A stretch of 64,000 nucleotides of DNA. Source: Okapia johnstoni. Lineage: Eukaryota > Chordata > Mammalia > Artiodactyla > Giraffidae. The DNA is taken from the NCBI GenBank assembly GCA_024291935.2, contig CM044314.1, forward strand, positions 21,860,001 through 21,924,000, written 5' to 3'. Shown here piece by piece: positions 13,801 to 23,553 of this stretch (the stretch's first letter is position 1; every line of letters begins with the position of its first letter). The position numbers were made by a program, and so were the translations under genes. The notes beneath the pieces are model-generated. The model worked only from the letters and a program-made list of their open reading frames with translations. It made no database searches and was not told the origin of the DNA.

Positions 13801-15694
13801 GTTGGTAGTAGCTTGTCAGTGTTGCTGGGTTTCCGACTCTGTGTGAGCGTCATTCACACACAGCTTTTTACCCTCTCTGCTTGTAGTGCCACCACTACCC
13901 TCCCCACCCTCCTCCTACCAGGCTGGTATCTCACTGGGAGGCAGGGTAGGATCACTCAGTGACCTCCCTGGGCTCCGGGTTTCCATCTTTTTAGGTAGGT
14001 ACCGCCTCCCCTCTTAGGGTTTTGTGAGGCTATAGGAGCCAATCCACCCAAGGCCATTAGACCCAGACTGGCACACAGTATTCAGCAAACATGGCTAAGG
14101 CTTCTTTGTCCCGTTTCACACAGCGCCAGCTGCTGACTTGTTGTGGACATATTTTATTATAGTGATTTATTGCTTTAGAAGTGTCTCTTGAACAGTTGAT
14201 TTCTTCCATGTGGCTGAGAGTAACAGTGTACTTCCACCACAGTGACTGGCTTTCCTGGTGAAACTCGGCCTGGGGCACTGGTTTGAGGGAGGAAGTAGCC
14301 GGGAGTGTCACCATCCATCAGGAAAAGCTCCGGGCAGCCAGTGTCGCCAGGGCACTCCTGGGATGCCCTCCCCTGTCATTCTCCTTGTCCTTCGAGCAGG
14401 TGGGCTAGACGACACCCTGCACACCATCATTGACTACGCCTGTGACCAGAACATCCCCTTTGTGTTTGCTCTCAACCGCAAAGCTCTGGGGCGCAGCCTG
14501 AACAAGGCTGTCCCCGTCAGCGTGGTGGGCATCTTCAGCTACGACGGGGCCCAGGTGAGGTGGGAGGGGGTGCTGGCCTGCCTTGCTCTGGGAGGGAGGT
14601 TGTCTGCACTTCACTGGCAGAGGAGCCCTGGGCTCACTGCTGCCACAGAGGAGCCTCGGGAAGGCCTGAGGGCAGCACCCCCCTTTCCTGTAGAGGGTGC
14701 CTTCATCAGTGTGCAGGCGACCTCACTTGTACTCTGGTTTCTGCTCAAGGACCAGTTCCACAAGATGGTAGAGCTGACGATGGCGGCCCGGCAGGCCTAT
14801 AGGACTATGCTGGAGAATGCGCGTCAGGAGCCACCGGGCGAGCCCGGGCCCTGCACCCCCGCCAGCCCACCCAATCAGGGCCCCAGCTGCCCTGCGGAGG
14901 ACAGCCCCCCGGCCCCCGCTGGAAAAGAGGAGCCACACTACAGTGAGTGCTGGGGGCAGTGGAGTTGGGGCCCATCGTCCTCTAGATCTTCATCGATGCT
15001 GATTAAACAGGGCGCCCAGGAGAGCGGCATGGCCACTGTGGCAAAACTAGCTGCAGAAGGCCCTCTTAAGCCCCGGCGCTTGTTTAAGAGGTGGTCTCAG
15101 ATGTGAGAGGGGAAGGCTGGTTAGTGGGTATCTCAGACAGACCTTCCTTGGGTCACATGGCACCCAAACAGGGCAGCTTTGAGGACAGCTGTATCCCTGG
15201 CGGGTGGTTGTCAAGGCTGGCATGCACCAACCTGTTTGATCCTGTTCACGAGGGGGAGGTTGCAGTTGGGGATTTTTGCTTGAGTCCTTTCCAGGCCCCA
15301 CTTAGGGAGCCAGTTTGCTGGGCAGGCTGTGTGCTGCTTGCTTTCCAAGAGACTTCCCTGACTGTGGTGGCTCAGACGCTAGGAGACCCGGGTTTGATCC
15401 CTGGGTCGAGAAGATTCCCCTAGAGAAGGAAATGGCAACCCATTCCAGTATTATTGCCTGGAAAATCCCATGGACAGAGGAGCCTGGTGGACTACAGTCC
15501 ATGTTGTCGAAAAGAGTCAGACACAACTGAGCAACTAACACTTTCCCTGGCTGACCCTGCCTGTCTGTTAGTGGTGTGCTTTCTTGTTTCCAGTTGAAGT
15601 CTGGAGAAACCATTTGGAAGCGTACAGGTGTGCCCTGGAGCTGGAGGAATCGCTGGAGGCTTCAACCTCTCAGATGATGAACTTGAATTTATAA
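4653..15694 (+). CDS. SECISBP2: SECIS-binding protein 2, C-terminal 368 residues (7 exons, 5' part outside window)
   Basis: Seven exons join in phase: 4653-4819, 5493-5640, 6629-6752, 7377-7597, 14400-14554, 14750-14942 and 15594-15694 (1109 coding bases, stop TAA at 15692). All introns are GT-AG. The product binds SECIS elements in selenoprotein mRNA 3' UTRs and, with eEFSec and Sec-tRNA, recodes UGA as selenocysteine on the ribosome. The first exon carries the Lys-rich end of the Sec-incorporation region ([15 protein letters not shown]). Exons 4-6 carry the L7Ae/L30e-type kink-turn RNA-binding domain ([42 protein letters not shown]). The last residues SQMMNLNL match the human C-terminus as recalled. 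No upstream exon was found in 1-4652. The acidic linker before the RNA-binding domain appears several residues shorter than in human. It converges on SEMA4D. Confidence 0.97.
4820..5492 (+). other. SECISBP2 intron
   Basis: This 673-base intron lies between two SECISBP2 exons; no repeat family was recognised. Confidence 0.85.
5493..5640 (+). CDS. SECISBP2: SECISBP2 exon: basic helix and acidic linker
   Basis: The acceptor CTAAAG ends at 5492 and the donor is GTATTG at 5641. It encodes [16 protein letters not shown], a highly charged helix, then an acidic stretch ([12 protein letters not shown]). It ends with one base of a split Gly codon that is completed in the next exon. Confidence 0.95.
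5641..6628 (+). other. SECISBP2 intron with a small 7-base tandem repeat
   Basis: This 988-base intron contains a short tandem array of GGGCCTT units at 5753-5788. Nothing else was recognised. Confidence 0.85.
5753..5788 (+). repeat. GGGCCTT tandem repeat, about 4-5 units
   Basis: Consecutive GGGCCTT units, one with two extra T, are read directly. Confidence 0.9.
6629..6752 (+). CDS. SECISBP2: SECISBP2 exon: variable linker
   Basis: The acceptor TTCCAG ends at 6628 and the donor is GTGAGT at 6753. The Glu/Ser-rich sequence is poorly conserved until the terminal KIHSRRFR, which leads into the RNA-binding domain. Compared with the human protein as recalled, the linker lacks about eight residues just before KIHSRRF. 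Confidence 0.93.
6753..7376 (+). other. SECISBP2 intron
   Basis: This 624-base intron has no recognised element. Confidence 0.85.
7377..7597 (+). CDS. SECISBP2: SECISBP2 exon: start of L7Ae-type RNA-binding domain
   Basis: The acceptor TTTCAG ends at 7376 and the donor is GTAAGG at 7598. It encodes [29 protein letters not shown] and [14 protein letters not shown], ending in [10 protein letters not shown] plus one base of Gly. This is almost invariant relative to human as recalled and forms the first half of the kink-turn-binding fold. Confidence 0.97.
7725..7970. mobile_element. L1_BT-type LINE fragment
   Basis: The strings TTTTAATTGGAGGATAATTG, AACGTGAATCAGCCATAGGT and TTGTCACAGAGCACCGGGTT are characteristic of young ruminant L1. 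It holds a CCCAC-type pentanucleotide expansion at 7838-7880. Confidence 0.75.
7838..7880. repeat. (CCCAC/CCCAT)n short tandem repeat
   Basis: About eight consecutive pentamers of CCACC/CATCC type lie inside the L1 fragment; they are probably length-polymorphic. Confidence 0.85.
9577..9780 (+). mobile_element. Bov-tA SINE
   Basis: It starts GGGACTTCACTGGTGGCTGA, contains GGAAATGGCAACCCACTCTA and ends near the ACAAGTGACCAATCAACAAC tail. Confidence 0.88.
9845..10000 (+). mobile_element. MER5A-like hAT-Charlie DNA transposon relic
   Basis: It begins CAGTGGTTCTCGTACTGTAG and continues AGCATCATAGTCACCTGAGA, the typical MER5A start. The right inverted terminus is not clear. Confidence 0.7.
11768..12620 (-). 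mobile_element. BovB (RTE) retrotransposon, 3' fragment
   Basis: The - strand encodes part of the BovB reverse transcriptase C-terminus: [24 protein letters not shown] sequence, [12 protein letters not shown], then [19 protein letters not shown] and [10 protein letters not shown]. The frame is open only from 12558 to 12178, ends early, and the 5' part is missing, so it is dead. The 3' end at about 11768 has the usual GAC/CAAAGAGCTGGACATGACT-type terminus. BovB is known for horizontal spread between reptiles and ruminants. Confidence 0.9.
12820..13520. repeat. Probable ancient L1-derived sequence
   Basis: AT-rich sequence with strings such as GAATTGTTGATTATTTGCCC and CTTCAACCTTCCTACTCCAG resembles old L1. 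Assignment is weak. Confidence 0.35.
14400..14554 (+). CDS. SECISBP2: SECISBP2 exon: core of L7Ae-type RNA-binding domain
   Basis: The acceptor GAGCAG ends at 14399 and the donor is GTGAGG at 14555. It reads [32 protein letters not shown] and [11 protein letters not shown], the core of the SECIS-binding fold. It ends on a complete codon. The following 195-base intron is a multiple of three and has no in-frame stop. Confidence 0.97.
14750..14942 (+). CDS. SECISBP2: SECISBP2 exon: end of RNA-binding domain and Pro-rich tail
   Basis: The acceptor CTCAAG ends at 14749 and the donor is GTGAGT at 14943. It begins DQFHKMVEL and [12 protein letters not shown] (end of the folded domain), then a Pro/Ala-rich low-complexity stretch, and ends EEPHY plus one base of a split Ile codon. 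Confidence 0.96.
15345..15548 (+). mobile_element. Bov-tA SINE in last SECISBP2 intron
   Basis: It contains TGGTGGCTCAGACGCTAGGA, GGAAATGGCAACCCATTCCA and AGTCAGACACAACTGAGCAA. Its 3' end lies about 45 bases before the last coding exon. Confidence 0.9.
15594..15694 (+). CDS. SECISBP2: SECISBP2 last coding exon
   Basis: The acceptor TTCCAG ends at 15593. The split Ile codon is followed by [10 protein letters not shown], then [19 protein letters not shown] and the TAA stop at 15692-15694. The end is identical to the human C-terminus as recalled. Confidence 0.97.
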
Positions 15695-16465
15695 GAAGAG
15701 TTCGTTCCTGTGTGTTTGTGTATTTGAGGTGGGGGTGGGGGGTTGAAAGACTTCAGGGCCTTTTTCTTCTTCTCAGTTTTTCGTTGACCTACTTGTGTAT
15801 GGCTGTTTAGCTGGGGAGGTAACCAGTAGTGTTTGTACCTGTCCAAGAGCTGCGAGTCCTGCGGAGGGGCACTCGGTAAGCTGGCGAAGACCCTCTCACA
15901 AAGTCTTGGGATGCAGCCTCGGCTCTCTGAGCACAATATGAGTCTGGAAAATGCCGGACAAGGTGGTACTCAGAGTACTCTGCTGCTGTGGAACATCTCT
16001 CCATTGCAGGACAGCTGAGCCAAGTTAGTTTGTGGAAAGCGGCGGGCTGAGGCGATGTGGCTCGGAAGGCGGGGTGGTTCCACCCCGTGTTCCCAGTCCC
16101 GGTGACCCGCACAGCCCTGCAGAAGCCGTGGGGGTAGGGTACGGGGAATACCTTTCTCAGGATATGGCTTTTTAGCCAGAAGATTTGGGGATACTTGGAG
16201 GGTCTGGTAAAATGAGTTTCAGAAGGAAAATCAGTTCTCTAACCTGTGACCTTTTGACATGAATATTCCTTTTATTGTTTATTTTTCAAAGAAACGATGT
16301 TGAAGTTCCTAAATCTCAGTTTTGATAATTTACAAATATTTTCTTTCTTTTGTAAATGAACATATTGCGAATGTGGTTTCTTAGAGGCCAGAAGGATAGA
16401 AGTTTACTTTCGTATTTTCCTGTAAGAGGGCTTATTTATTTTGAATAAAGAGTGATTATTTAATT
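15695..16465 (+). other. SECISBP2: SECISBP2 3' untranslated region
   Basis: This non-coding stretch runs from the stop codon to just past the AATAAA at 16444. It is free of young SINEs and becomes AT-rich toward the end, as expected of a 3' UTR. The cleavage position is an estimate. Confidence 0.75.
16444..16449 (+). terminator. SECISBP2 polyadenylation signal AATAAA
   Basis: This is a canonical AATAAA about 750 bases after the stop, in an AT-rich context. It is the first canonical hexamer I noticed on this strand after the stop. Confidence 0.75.
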
Positions 16466-16846
16466 TCACTGGAGACTCTTGTCACCTTGGTCTAGTCAGC
16501 GATTCCTACATCCTGATCTGTATTTTGGGGGCACTCTTCTTTGAACTGAAGGGGACCGAGCAGGAAGAGGTTTGCTGTGCTCATATCTCTTGGATCTCGA
16601 GGGTAGTGACTGAAGTCTCCAACCCTTAGAGATCCTGTTGCTGGACCCACCTTGGTCCAGCCTGCTGGCAAGCTGGTCACATGAGAAATGGCAGGATCAG
16701 ACTTTCACTGCTTTGCGTTTGTTAAGCAAGCAAGGTATCTTGCGGGCTTTGCAAGTGCTGTTAGTTGAATTCAGTCATGGCAGATGTACTTTTGTGAGTG
16801 AGTGGCCTGTGGCAAGCAAAATTATGTGAAGTAATGAGTTGGAAGG

Positions 16847-17068
16847 GCTTCCCGCATGGCTCAGTGGTAAAGAATCCACTTGTAATGCAAGAGATGCAGG
16901 AGACACGGACTCAATCCCTGGGTTGGGAAGTTCCCCAGGAGGAGGAAATGGCACCCTACGCTCTAGTATTCTTGTGTGAAAAATCCCATGGACAGAGGAG
17001 CCTGGTGGGCCACAGGCCGTGAGGTCAAAAAGAGTTGGACATGACCGAGTGATTTGAGCACAGCACAG
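16847..17068 (+). mobile_element. Bov-tA SINE
   Basis: It starts GGCTTCCCGCATGGCTCAGT and contains AATCCCATGGACAGAGGAGC and AAAGAGTTGGACATGACCGA. Confidence 0.9.
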
Positions 17069-17758
17069 TGAGTTGGAAAGAGCCTGCTGCGGCCAGGGCT
17101 GGCAGCGAGGTGGAGGTTGTCTGTGTAAAGTGCCAGTCTGTCCTTTCATCTGTTGTTCCCCAGTGAGTGCCCTCCTCTCCCATACACTTTCTGAGCTGTT
17201 TCAATGAGGAATATGTGATCTGGTCCAGCAAGCTCTGCATCCGGTCACAGATTTCTCTCTCAGGGCCACCAGAAGGAACAGCAGCAGGGAGGGTCCCCGC
17301 CCCACCGTCCCTGTCAACTGTGGTAGGTTTGAAAATAGATTATTTGAGAGTAAAGTTTCCATAATGAACTTACAGGCAGAAAGTTAACTTATCCGCTGTA
17401 TTCAGCAGTCTAGAACTATAAAACTGATACATTAAAAAAAACACACACACATTAAAAAGTCTCTGCTAGAGATGCAGGTTGTCTGTCTAGAGCCCCAAAG
17501 GGGCTCTGGGTCTGTGGTGGTCAGATTAGCTGAACAAAGTAGGTGGCTTTTAACATCACATTCAGCTGCTGAGAGGGTTCCCTTCTCGTGTGACTTAATG
17601 CTGGGTTGCCTTGGCAGCCAGGGCATGGTGTCACCTTCCTGGCAGAGGCCACTGCTGCAGGTGACACAGTGACCTACTCTATGCTGATGGCACCGCGGGA
17701 AGCAGGCAGGCTTCCCGAGTACAAACACTTTATGGAGCAAATGTTTCAGTGGAACTCT

Positions 17759-17764
17759 TTTATT
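17759..17764 (-). terminator. Possible poly(A) signal for the alternative SEMA4D transcript
   Basis: It is AATAAA on the - strand, 1.56 kb after alternative exon C. It is supported by position only. Confidence 0.25.
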
Positions 17765-19326
17765 TTTTTCCGACAGTTCAGAGAATGAGAACTCATCCTC
17801 AGCTACCTTTCCCACCAGAACCCTGCATGCTGATGTTACAGTAACTCCAAGTGTCTGTTCCGATCCTAGCACCAAGGAGAAAGCCTTGTTCACAACGGAT
17901 CCTGGAGGTGACTGGCTGGAAATGTGTGCTGCTCTTGAACAAAGGCACCCAGCTTCAGAACAAGGGGGTCTGGAAACATGCTGTGGTCATGAGGCTGAGG
18001 AGACGTCCATTTGCTAGGGTCATGAGAAGTACCACTTAATTTAACAGAGATTATGGTTTTATGATAGATGGGCATTCCACTAAAAGCAGTCATTCTACAA
18101 ACAGTGCCTATAAGGTTCCAGGCTGAACAGCCTCGGCTGCCACGTTTACACACACAGCAGAGTCTCCAGGTGCAGTGTGAGTAACTTGGGGACCCCCATA
18201 GCACATGGACAGAGTAGCCTCATTAGACCCATACCTTCGTGAGCAGAGTGACCGGGACCCAGGAGATGCTGACCTGCTGGCTTTTCCATCAGACAGGTTC
18301 GATAACCTGGGCCGCAGCTGCGAGTGGACCAGTGCACACGTGGAGCTTTAGGAATCAGGCTCTGACATTAGTGGGGAATAACACAAAGTCTCTTCCATCC
18401 AAGCTAGGGCCTGAGTTTGGACCTCAGCACTCAAGGTTTAAGGCAAATTCTGGTCATCTGGAGCCTTGTCCTTCCTGCCTTGTCTCTTAGAGTTGAGCGG
18501 CTGAGTGTGAAGGGGGCTCCCCAGCAGTAAAACCAGCAGTCACGAGAGCTGAGCTAACACTGGGCTGTGTGAAGGATGACCCATTGAATGACACGAAATT
18601 AACTCAGACCTGTGGAGTGTAACAACAGTGCTATTGGAAAAGGACCCGTCATGCACACTACTGTCTTAACCAGAGTTCCTGTCTATAGCCTGTTAACCTC
18701 CGTTTCCTGCTTCTGCCAGACAGGCCATTCTGTCCCATCTAAGTACCTAATTAAAACAGAGACGTTCTGGCTACTGTCGCAGGCCCCCTCAGGGCTCCGT
18801 GTTCTCTGCTCTGCAACCCGAAGAGCTGTGTCCAGCGGACAGGGAGACAGCCCACTGTCCTGAGGCCTCTGGGGCTGCGTGGAGGGTGGCAGCACGGTCA
18901 GCCTGGTCAGCACGGCTTCCTGTGGCTAGAATGCATCCTGGTTACAGCTTTCCTGAAAGAACACCGTGGACTTCAGTTCTTAGCAGAATAGAAAAGCCTG
19001 GAACGTGCTTCCCATGTGCTCCCTGAGGGGTCCAGGGTCCTGCAGGAGGGAAGCCTGGGCCTACTAAGCTCTGGGCTAGGGGTCAGGGTGACCGTGGGGG
19101 GCTTCTTGCTGGAAGCAGCTGGCCCCACCTAACTTTGGTTTCCTGTAAGAGCCCCCTCTCCCTCCCCCCAGGCTGGAAGGCGACAAGTAGAAGGGGTGTG
19201 GGTTTCAGAAAGGACAACTGCTTGGTAGGCCAGGAGGAAGCATATGGGGCCCACTGGCAGGATGGGCTCCCAAGAGGAACAGCTGTCATCCCTGACCCCT
19301 GCCTTCCCTCGGGCCCGGCCACATAC

Positions 19327-19424
19327 CCACGCCTTCCTCCAGCTCTGCATCATGCGGTCGTGCTCCCCAACCACGGCCCTCCAGGTGGCGAGCTCTCTGG
19401 TCCACCTCTCCTGCTGGGTCACCT
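19327..19424 (-). CDS. SEMA4D: SEMA4D alternative exon C: helical basic tail
   Basis: The acceptor TTACAG lies above 19424 and the donor GTATGT lies below 19327. In phase it reads EVTQQERWTRELATWRAVVG, then EHDRMMQSWRKAW, an amphipathic, basic, Trp-rich helix matching the human alternative isoform as recalled. That form ends about eight residues later (ESCSKDTL in human, from memory); I could not place this last exon. No membrane helix is present, so the product would be secreted. Confidence 0.83.
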
Positions 19425-19929
19425 CTGTAAGGTAGAGGGGGTGCTCCAGATCTCAGCTTCCAGGCCTTCATGGCCCCCCCAGGAAGGGGGCCCCTCCAAC
19501 CACAGAGACCACGCTGTGACCTGAGTGACACCTCTCTGCTGGGCTGAGCGGAGTGGGCTTGGATGAGGTGTTTACTCCTCAGGCCTTCACTTCCTGGCTG
19601 TGGGGGCCTCCCCAGTCATGTCCCTTGCCTGCAGTTCCCAGGCCCACCAGCTCCCATGGCAGCTGCTCCCCAAGGCCACACTGGCCCTGTCCGCAACATT
19701 GGCACCTTTGGTTCAGCCAGGAGAGGGACTAACTCCCCACACCTCACTGGGCACTGCACTCATCGTGGTGGGCGGGGGCCATTGCCACCTCCCTCAAGGG
19801 AGACTGATCACCAAGGCTCTGAAACCATTCGGTCCTGTTACATCACCTGCCACTCGCTCTGCACCTCCCTGTGTGTGTGTGATCATTTGACTTAACGGAT
19901 ATGAGGTCACAATTTGTAAGGCACTTGTT

Positions 19930-20068
19930 TTCAGTTGCTAAGTCATGTCTGACTCTTTCGCAACCCCATGGACTTTCACGCCAGGCTCCTCGGTCCTCCA
20001 CTATCGCCCAGAGTTTTCTCAAAATTCATGTCCTTTGAGCCAGTGATGCTATCTAACCATCTCAGCCT
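19930..20068 (-). mobile_element. BovB 3'-end fragment
   Basis: It reads GCTAAGTCATGTCTGACTCT, then CCTCCACTATCGCCCAGAGT and GAGCCAGTGATGCTATCTAA, the reverse complement of the BovB tail. Confidence 0.8.
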
Positions 20069-21639
20069 CACAAGATTATTCATCTTATCTTGACAGCAAC
20101 AGCCAAGGGCATTTTACAGAAATGAAGTTCTAGGTGGGAGAGAATATCTGTAATTTCCTTTTCCCTGGTAATTCCCACTCAAAGGACAAAGGATCTTTTA
20201 AAATATGCACATTTACATATAAACTCCATCTTGAAAATGGATGGAGAACAGGAGAGGAAACAAAACCTGGGAGTTAAGAAGCAGAGGGACCAGTGAAAAC
20301 AGCCTCGGTAGAATTACACCCAAGCATGCAGGGTCCCAGGCCAGCAGTGGGGAGATGGTCAGGACCTTGGGGGCTGAGACAGGGCAGGCTCGCAGGCCGC
20401 TTACAGGCTGTGCAGAAGGAGTGCACAGCCCCCAGGCCCTAACTGCTCTGCACAGCCAGGATGCTGCCCTCCATCTGCTCCTGAAGACTGGTGGTCTTGG
20501 AGAGCCCAGGACCGGGGGCCTGGGCAGCACCTTCACTGAAGGCAGACCGAATGGTGGGCTTACAGACTAAATGAGGAGGCCCCAGCCTCTTGCCAACCGG
20601 TGTCCTCACTGATAACCCAACCTGAGCCACGTGGGCTTAGCTGGAGCCCCTCCATGTGCAGGGCAGACCAACTCCCTGGGGCACGTAGGAACTGCCTGGA
20701 GAACTTGAGATGCCCCCAGGACTTGGGAGCAGCTATGCATTTCTAAGGGGCTCGCAGGAATGCTGGGATGCTGCCCATCCAAAGGCCATACCATGCGTAG
20801 ATAACTATCAAGGGTCCCAAGACTTCGGAGGGAAACATAACCATCAAAAAAGGGACAGCTGAGAGGGGAAAGGACTGGAAAGTCCTCTCAATAACCTTAG
20901 AAAGGGGAGAAGATACCACATCCATGAGATGAGAAGAGAATGCCGTCATGACAACAGAATGAAAACCTCTGAGTAGTGACAGTGGGACAAAAATCAACAG
21001 GTGAGAAAGATAAAGTTGAGAAAAGCTAACCAGTAGAGGTGACAGGATAGAGAAGATGGACAGAGGACCAGGCCAAGTAGCCCAGGATGTAGGAGAACAG
21101 TTTCATGGAGACCAGGAAATGAGAAAAGTAAGTGCTGAATACTTCTGATAGTTGAAGGGCAGAGGCTACCATGGGTAAGGGGTAAGGCAATCGTGTAAGG
21201 CAATGATTGACACAGTGCTCAGAAAGACAGTGGTCACATGGGGTCACAAGGAGACCCTCAGGAGCAGAAGACAGAGCCAGCATCACACACTAGGGAATGA
21301 TTTTCACATCAAAATTGTCCACCCAGCTGGGCTCAAGTGTGAAGATGGAGAAAAGACATAGGCTCTCAAAATGCTCTCTCCCCCCAGACACCCTGAGTGT
21401 GCCAGAAGAGGCACTTCAGAGAAAAACAAAGGAGGAAGTCAAAGGAACACCAGAAACGGGTCATGAGACCCAATACCAGGGGAATGGAATCTCCAGCCTC
21501 AGTAGGAAGGGCTGGTCCCCAGGAGGTACATGGCTCCTGGTGCAGAGGGTCTGGGGAGCTGACAATAGTACCCAGTGTGTCTGTGCTGATCAGGGATTTA
21601 ACTGCAGAGTCTGGGTGGCAGTAATGACAAATATGAACC

Positions 21640-22975
21640 AAGCAAAACAACAACCAAGAACAACTGACTGGTTCAAAACCAGGAAAGGAGTACGTCAAGG
21701 CTGTATTGTCACCTTGCTTATTTAACTTCTTTGCAGAATACCCTGATAGCTCAGTTAGTAAAGAATCCGCCTGCAATGCAGGGGACCCCGGTTTGAGTCC
21801 TAGGCAGGGAAGATCTGCTGGAGAAGGGGAAAAGCTACCCACTCCCCTATTCTGGCCTGAAGAACTCCATGGACTATATATAGTCCATGGGGTCCCAAAG
21901 AGTTAGACAGGACTGAGTGACTTTCATTTGGGATTCCCTGGTGGCTCAGACAGTAAAAGAGTCTGCCTACAATAGAGGAGACCCGAGTTTGATCCCTGGG
22001 TTGGGGAGATCCCCTGAAGAAGGAAGTGGCATCCCACTCCAGTATTCTTGCCTGGAAAATCCCATGAACGGAGGAGTCTGGGGGGGCTACAGTCCATGGG
22101 GTCACAAACAGTCGGGCACAACTGAGAAACTTCACTTTGCAGAGTACATCACATGAAATTCTGGGCTGCATGGATCACAAGCTGGAATCAAGATTGCCAG
22201 GAGAAATATCAATTTCCTCAGATATGCAGATGATACCACCCTAAGGGCAGAAAGCGAAGAGGAACTAAAGAGCCTCTTGAAGGTGAAAGAGGAGAGTGAA
22301 AAAGCTGGCTTAAAACTCAGTATTTAAAAAACTTAAAATCATGGCATCTGATCCCATCATTTCTGGCAAATAAATGGGGAAAAAGCAGAAGCAGGGACAG
22401 GTTTTATTGTCTTGGGCTCCAAAACCAATGGATGATGACCGCAGCCATGAAATTAAAAGACGCTTGCTCCTTGGAAGGAAAGCTATGACAAATCTAGGTA
22501 GCATATTATAAAGCAGAACCATCCCTTGCTGACAAAAGTCTGTATAGTTAAAGCTATGGTTTTTCCAGTAGTCATATATGGATGTGAGAGTTGGACCATA
22601 AAGCTGAGCAAAGAATTGATGCTTTTGAACTGTAGTCCTGGAGAAGACTTGTGAGAGTCTTTGAACAGCAAGGAGATCAAACCAGTCAATCCTAAAGGAA
22701 ATCAGTCCTGAATATTCATTGGAAGGACTGATGCTGAGGTTGAAGCTCCAATACTTTGGCCACCTGATGAGAGGAGCTGAGTCATTGGAAAAGACCCTGA
22801 TGCTGGAAAAGATTGAAGGCAAAAGGAGAAAGGGGCAGCAGAGGGTAAGATGTTTAGATCACTGACTCACTGGACATGAACCTGAGCAAATTTCGGGAAA
22901 TTCTGAAGGAGCAGGGAGCCTAGCATGCTGCAGTCCATGGTGTCATAAAGAGTCAGATACGACTTAGCAACTGAA
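21640..22975 (+). mobile_element. BovB retrotransposon, 3' part, split by SINEs
   Basis: The left piece (21640-21737) has GACTGGTTCAAAACCAGGAA and CACCTTGCTTATTTAACTTC. The right piece (22135-22975) carries the reverse transcriptase end (AGATATGCAGATGATACCAC, encoding the RYADDT catalytic motif) and the 3' terminus near 22975. Stops and frame changes occur (for example the TATTTAAAAAACTT stretch after 22318), so it is a dead copy. Confidence 0.9.
21738..22134 (+). mobile_element. Two Bov-tA SINEs in tandem inside BovB
   Basis: The first unit spans about 21738-21930 (TAGTAAAGAATCCGCCTGCA) and the second about 21932-22134 (GGATTCCCTGGTGGCTCAGA). The pair is flanked by the 9-base direct repeat CTTTGCAGA at 21729-21737 and 22135-22143, where the BovB frame resumes. 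Confidence 0.9.
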
Positions 22976-23343
22976 CAAGAAAAACAATGAACCAAGTAAA
23001 CGGAGATCGGCACAGTGGTTGGTTATGTGGGAAACAGAAGTACAGAAGGGGAAATCGTAACAGAGTTGTTATCTGGCCATACAGAGTTGGCCATCCTAAT
23101 AATGTAACAGAGTCTAATATTGGGAGGATGGGATTGGCAGCCAGCATGTGTGCATGTGTGCTCATGGGCACAGGTGTGTTTGTGTGCAGGTAGGCACACA
23201 CAGGCATGCAGTTGGGAGATAAGACAGTAAAAAAGTAACTTTCTGTCTTCGTGAAAGCCAAAAGGTAATCCCCAGACTGAAATGTCCCCATGCAAGCCTG
23301 CTTGCTGCTCAAGGGACAAGGATAAACAGTGAAGCTCACTTAC

Positions 23344-23553
23344 CGAGCCTGGTCACGGTGACCCGCACCCTGGAGGTCTTGTTCCCAGCTGAGGAGAGCG
23401 CAGAGCAGCGGTACTCGGCACTCTCCCGGAGGGCATCTCGCAGCCAGCTGAGCACAAGGGCCCTGCCATCGGGCAGTGCATGGGTCTGCGTGGGCACACA
23501 CACCTCCAGCTCACGCCCATTCTTCTCCCAGAGGAAGTGAACATCCACAGGAC
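23344..23553 (-). CDS. SEMA4D: SEMA4D alternative exon B: second half of alternative Ig-like domain
   Basis: The acceptor CCCCAG lies above 23553 and the donor GTAAGT lies below 23344; the length is 210 bases in matching phase. It reads GPVDVHFLWEKNGRELEVCV, then TQTHALPDGRALVLSWL and ESAEYRCSALSSAGNKTS. The Trp and the YRC motif are the core of an Ig fold whose first Cys is in alternative exon A. It lies more than 9 kb beyond the membrane-form stop. Confidence 0.88.

Larger units (their letters stand above)
7598..14399 (+). other. Large SECISBP2 intron (6.8 kb) with L1, MER5A, SINE and BovB insertions
   Basis: This intron splits the RNA-binding domain between SK and GGLDD. Recognised contents: an L1_BT-type fragment (7725-7970), a Bov-tA SINE (9577-9780), a MER5A relic (9845-10000), a BovB fragment (11768-12620) and probable old L1 sequence (12820-13520). 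The stretches 8000-9570, 10000-11760 and 13520-14399 show nothing recognisable. Confidence 0.8.
16466..19326. other. Convergent intergenic stretch between SECISBP2 and SEMA4D
   Basis: It contains one Bov-tA SINE and no recognised coding exon. On the - strand the missing last exon and the poly(A) site of alternative SEMA4D should lie here. An AATAAA on the - strand at 17759-17764 is a possible end. Confidence 0.6.
19425..23343 (-). other. Intron between SEMA4D alternative exons B and C
   Basis: It contains a BovB 3' end (19930-20068) and a SINE-interrupted BovB copy (21640-22975). The stretches 19425-19930, 20070-21640 and 22980-23340 hold nothing recognised. Confidence 0.75.

Noticed and set aside
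15628..15810. Short open frame over the SECISBP2 stop region
   Set aside because: It is a shifted frame of the last exon. The correct frame ends in MMNLNL and TAA.
19083..19142. Candidate last exon of alternative SEMA4D
   Set aside because: The acceptor TTACAG has a purine-rich stretch in front of it, and the encoded tail does not resemble the recalled human ending. It is mentioned only as a lead.
20740..21310. Purine-rich block with open frames on the - strand
   Set aside because: It may be an old repeat, but no family could be named and no protein domain is visible.
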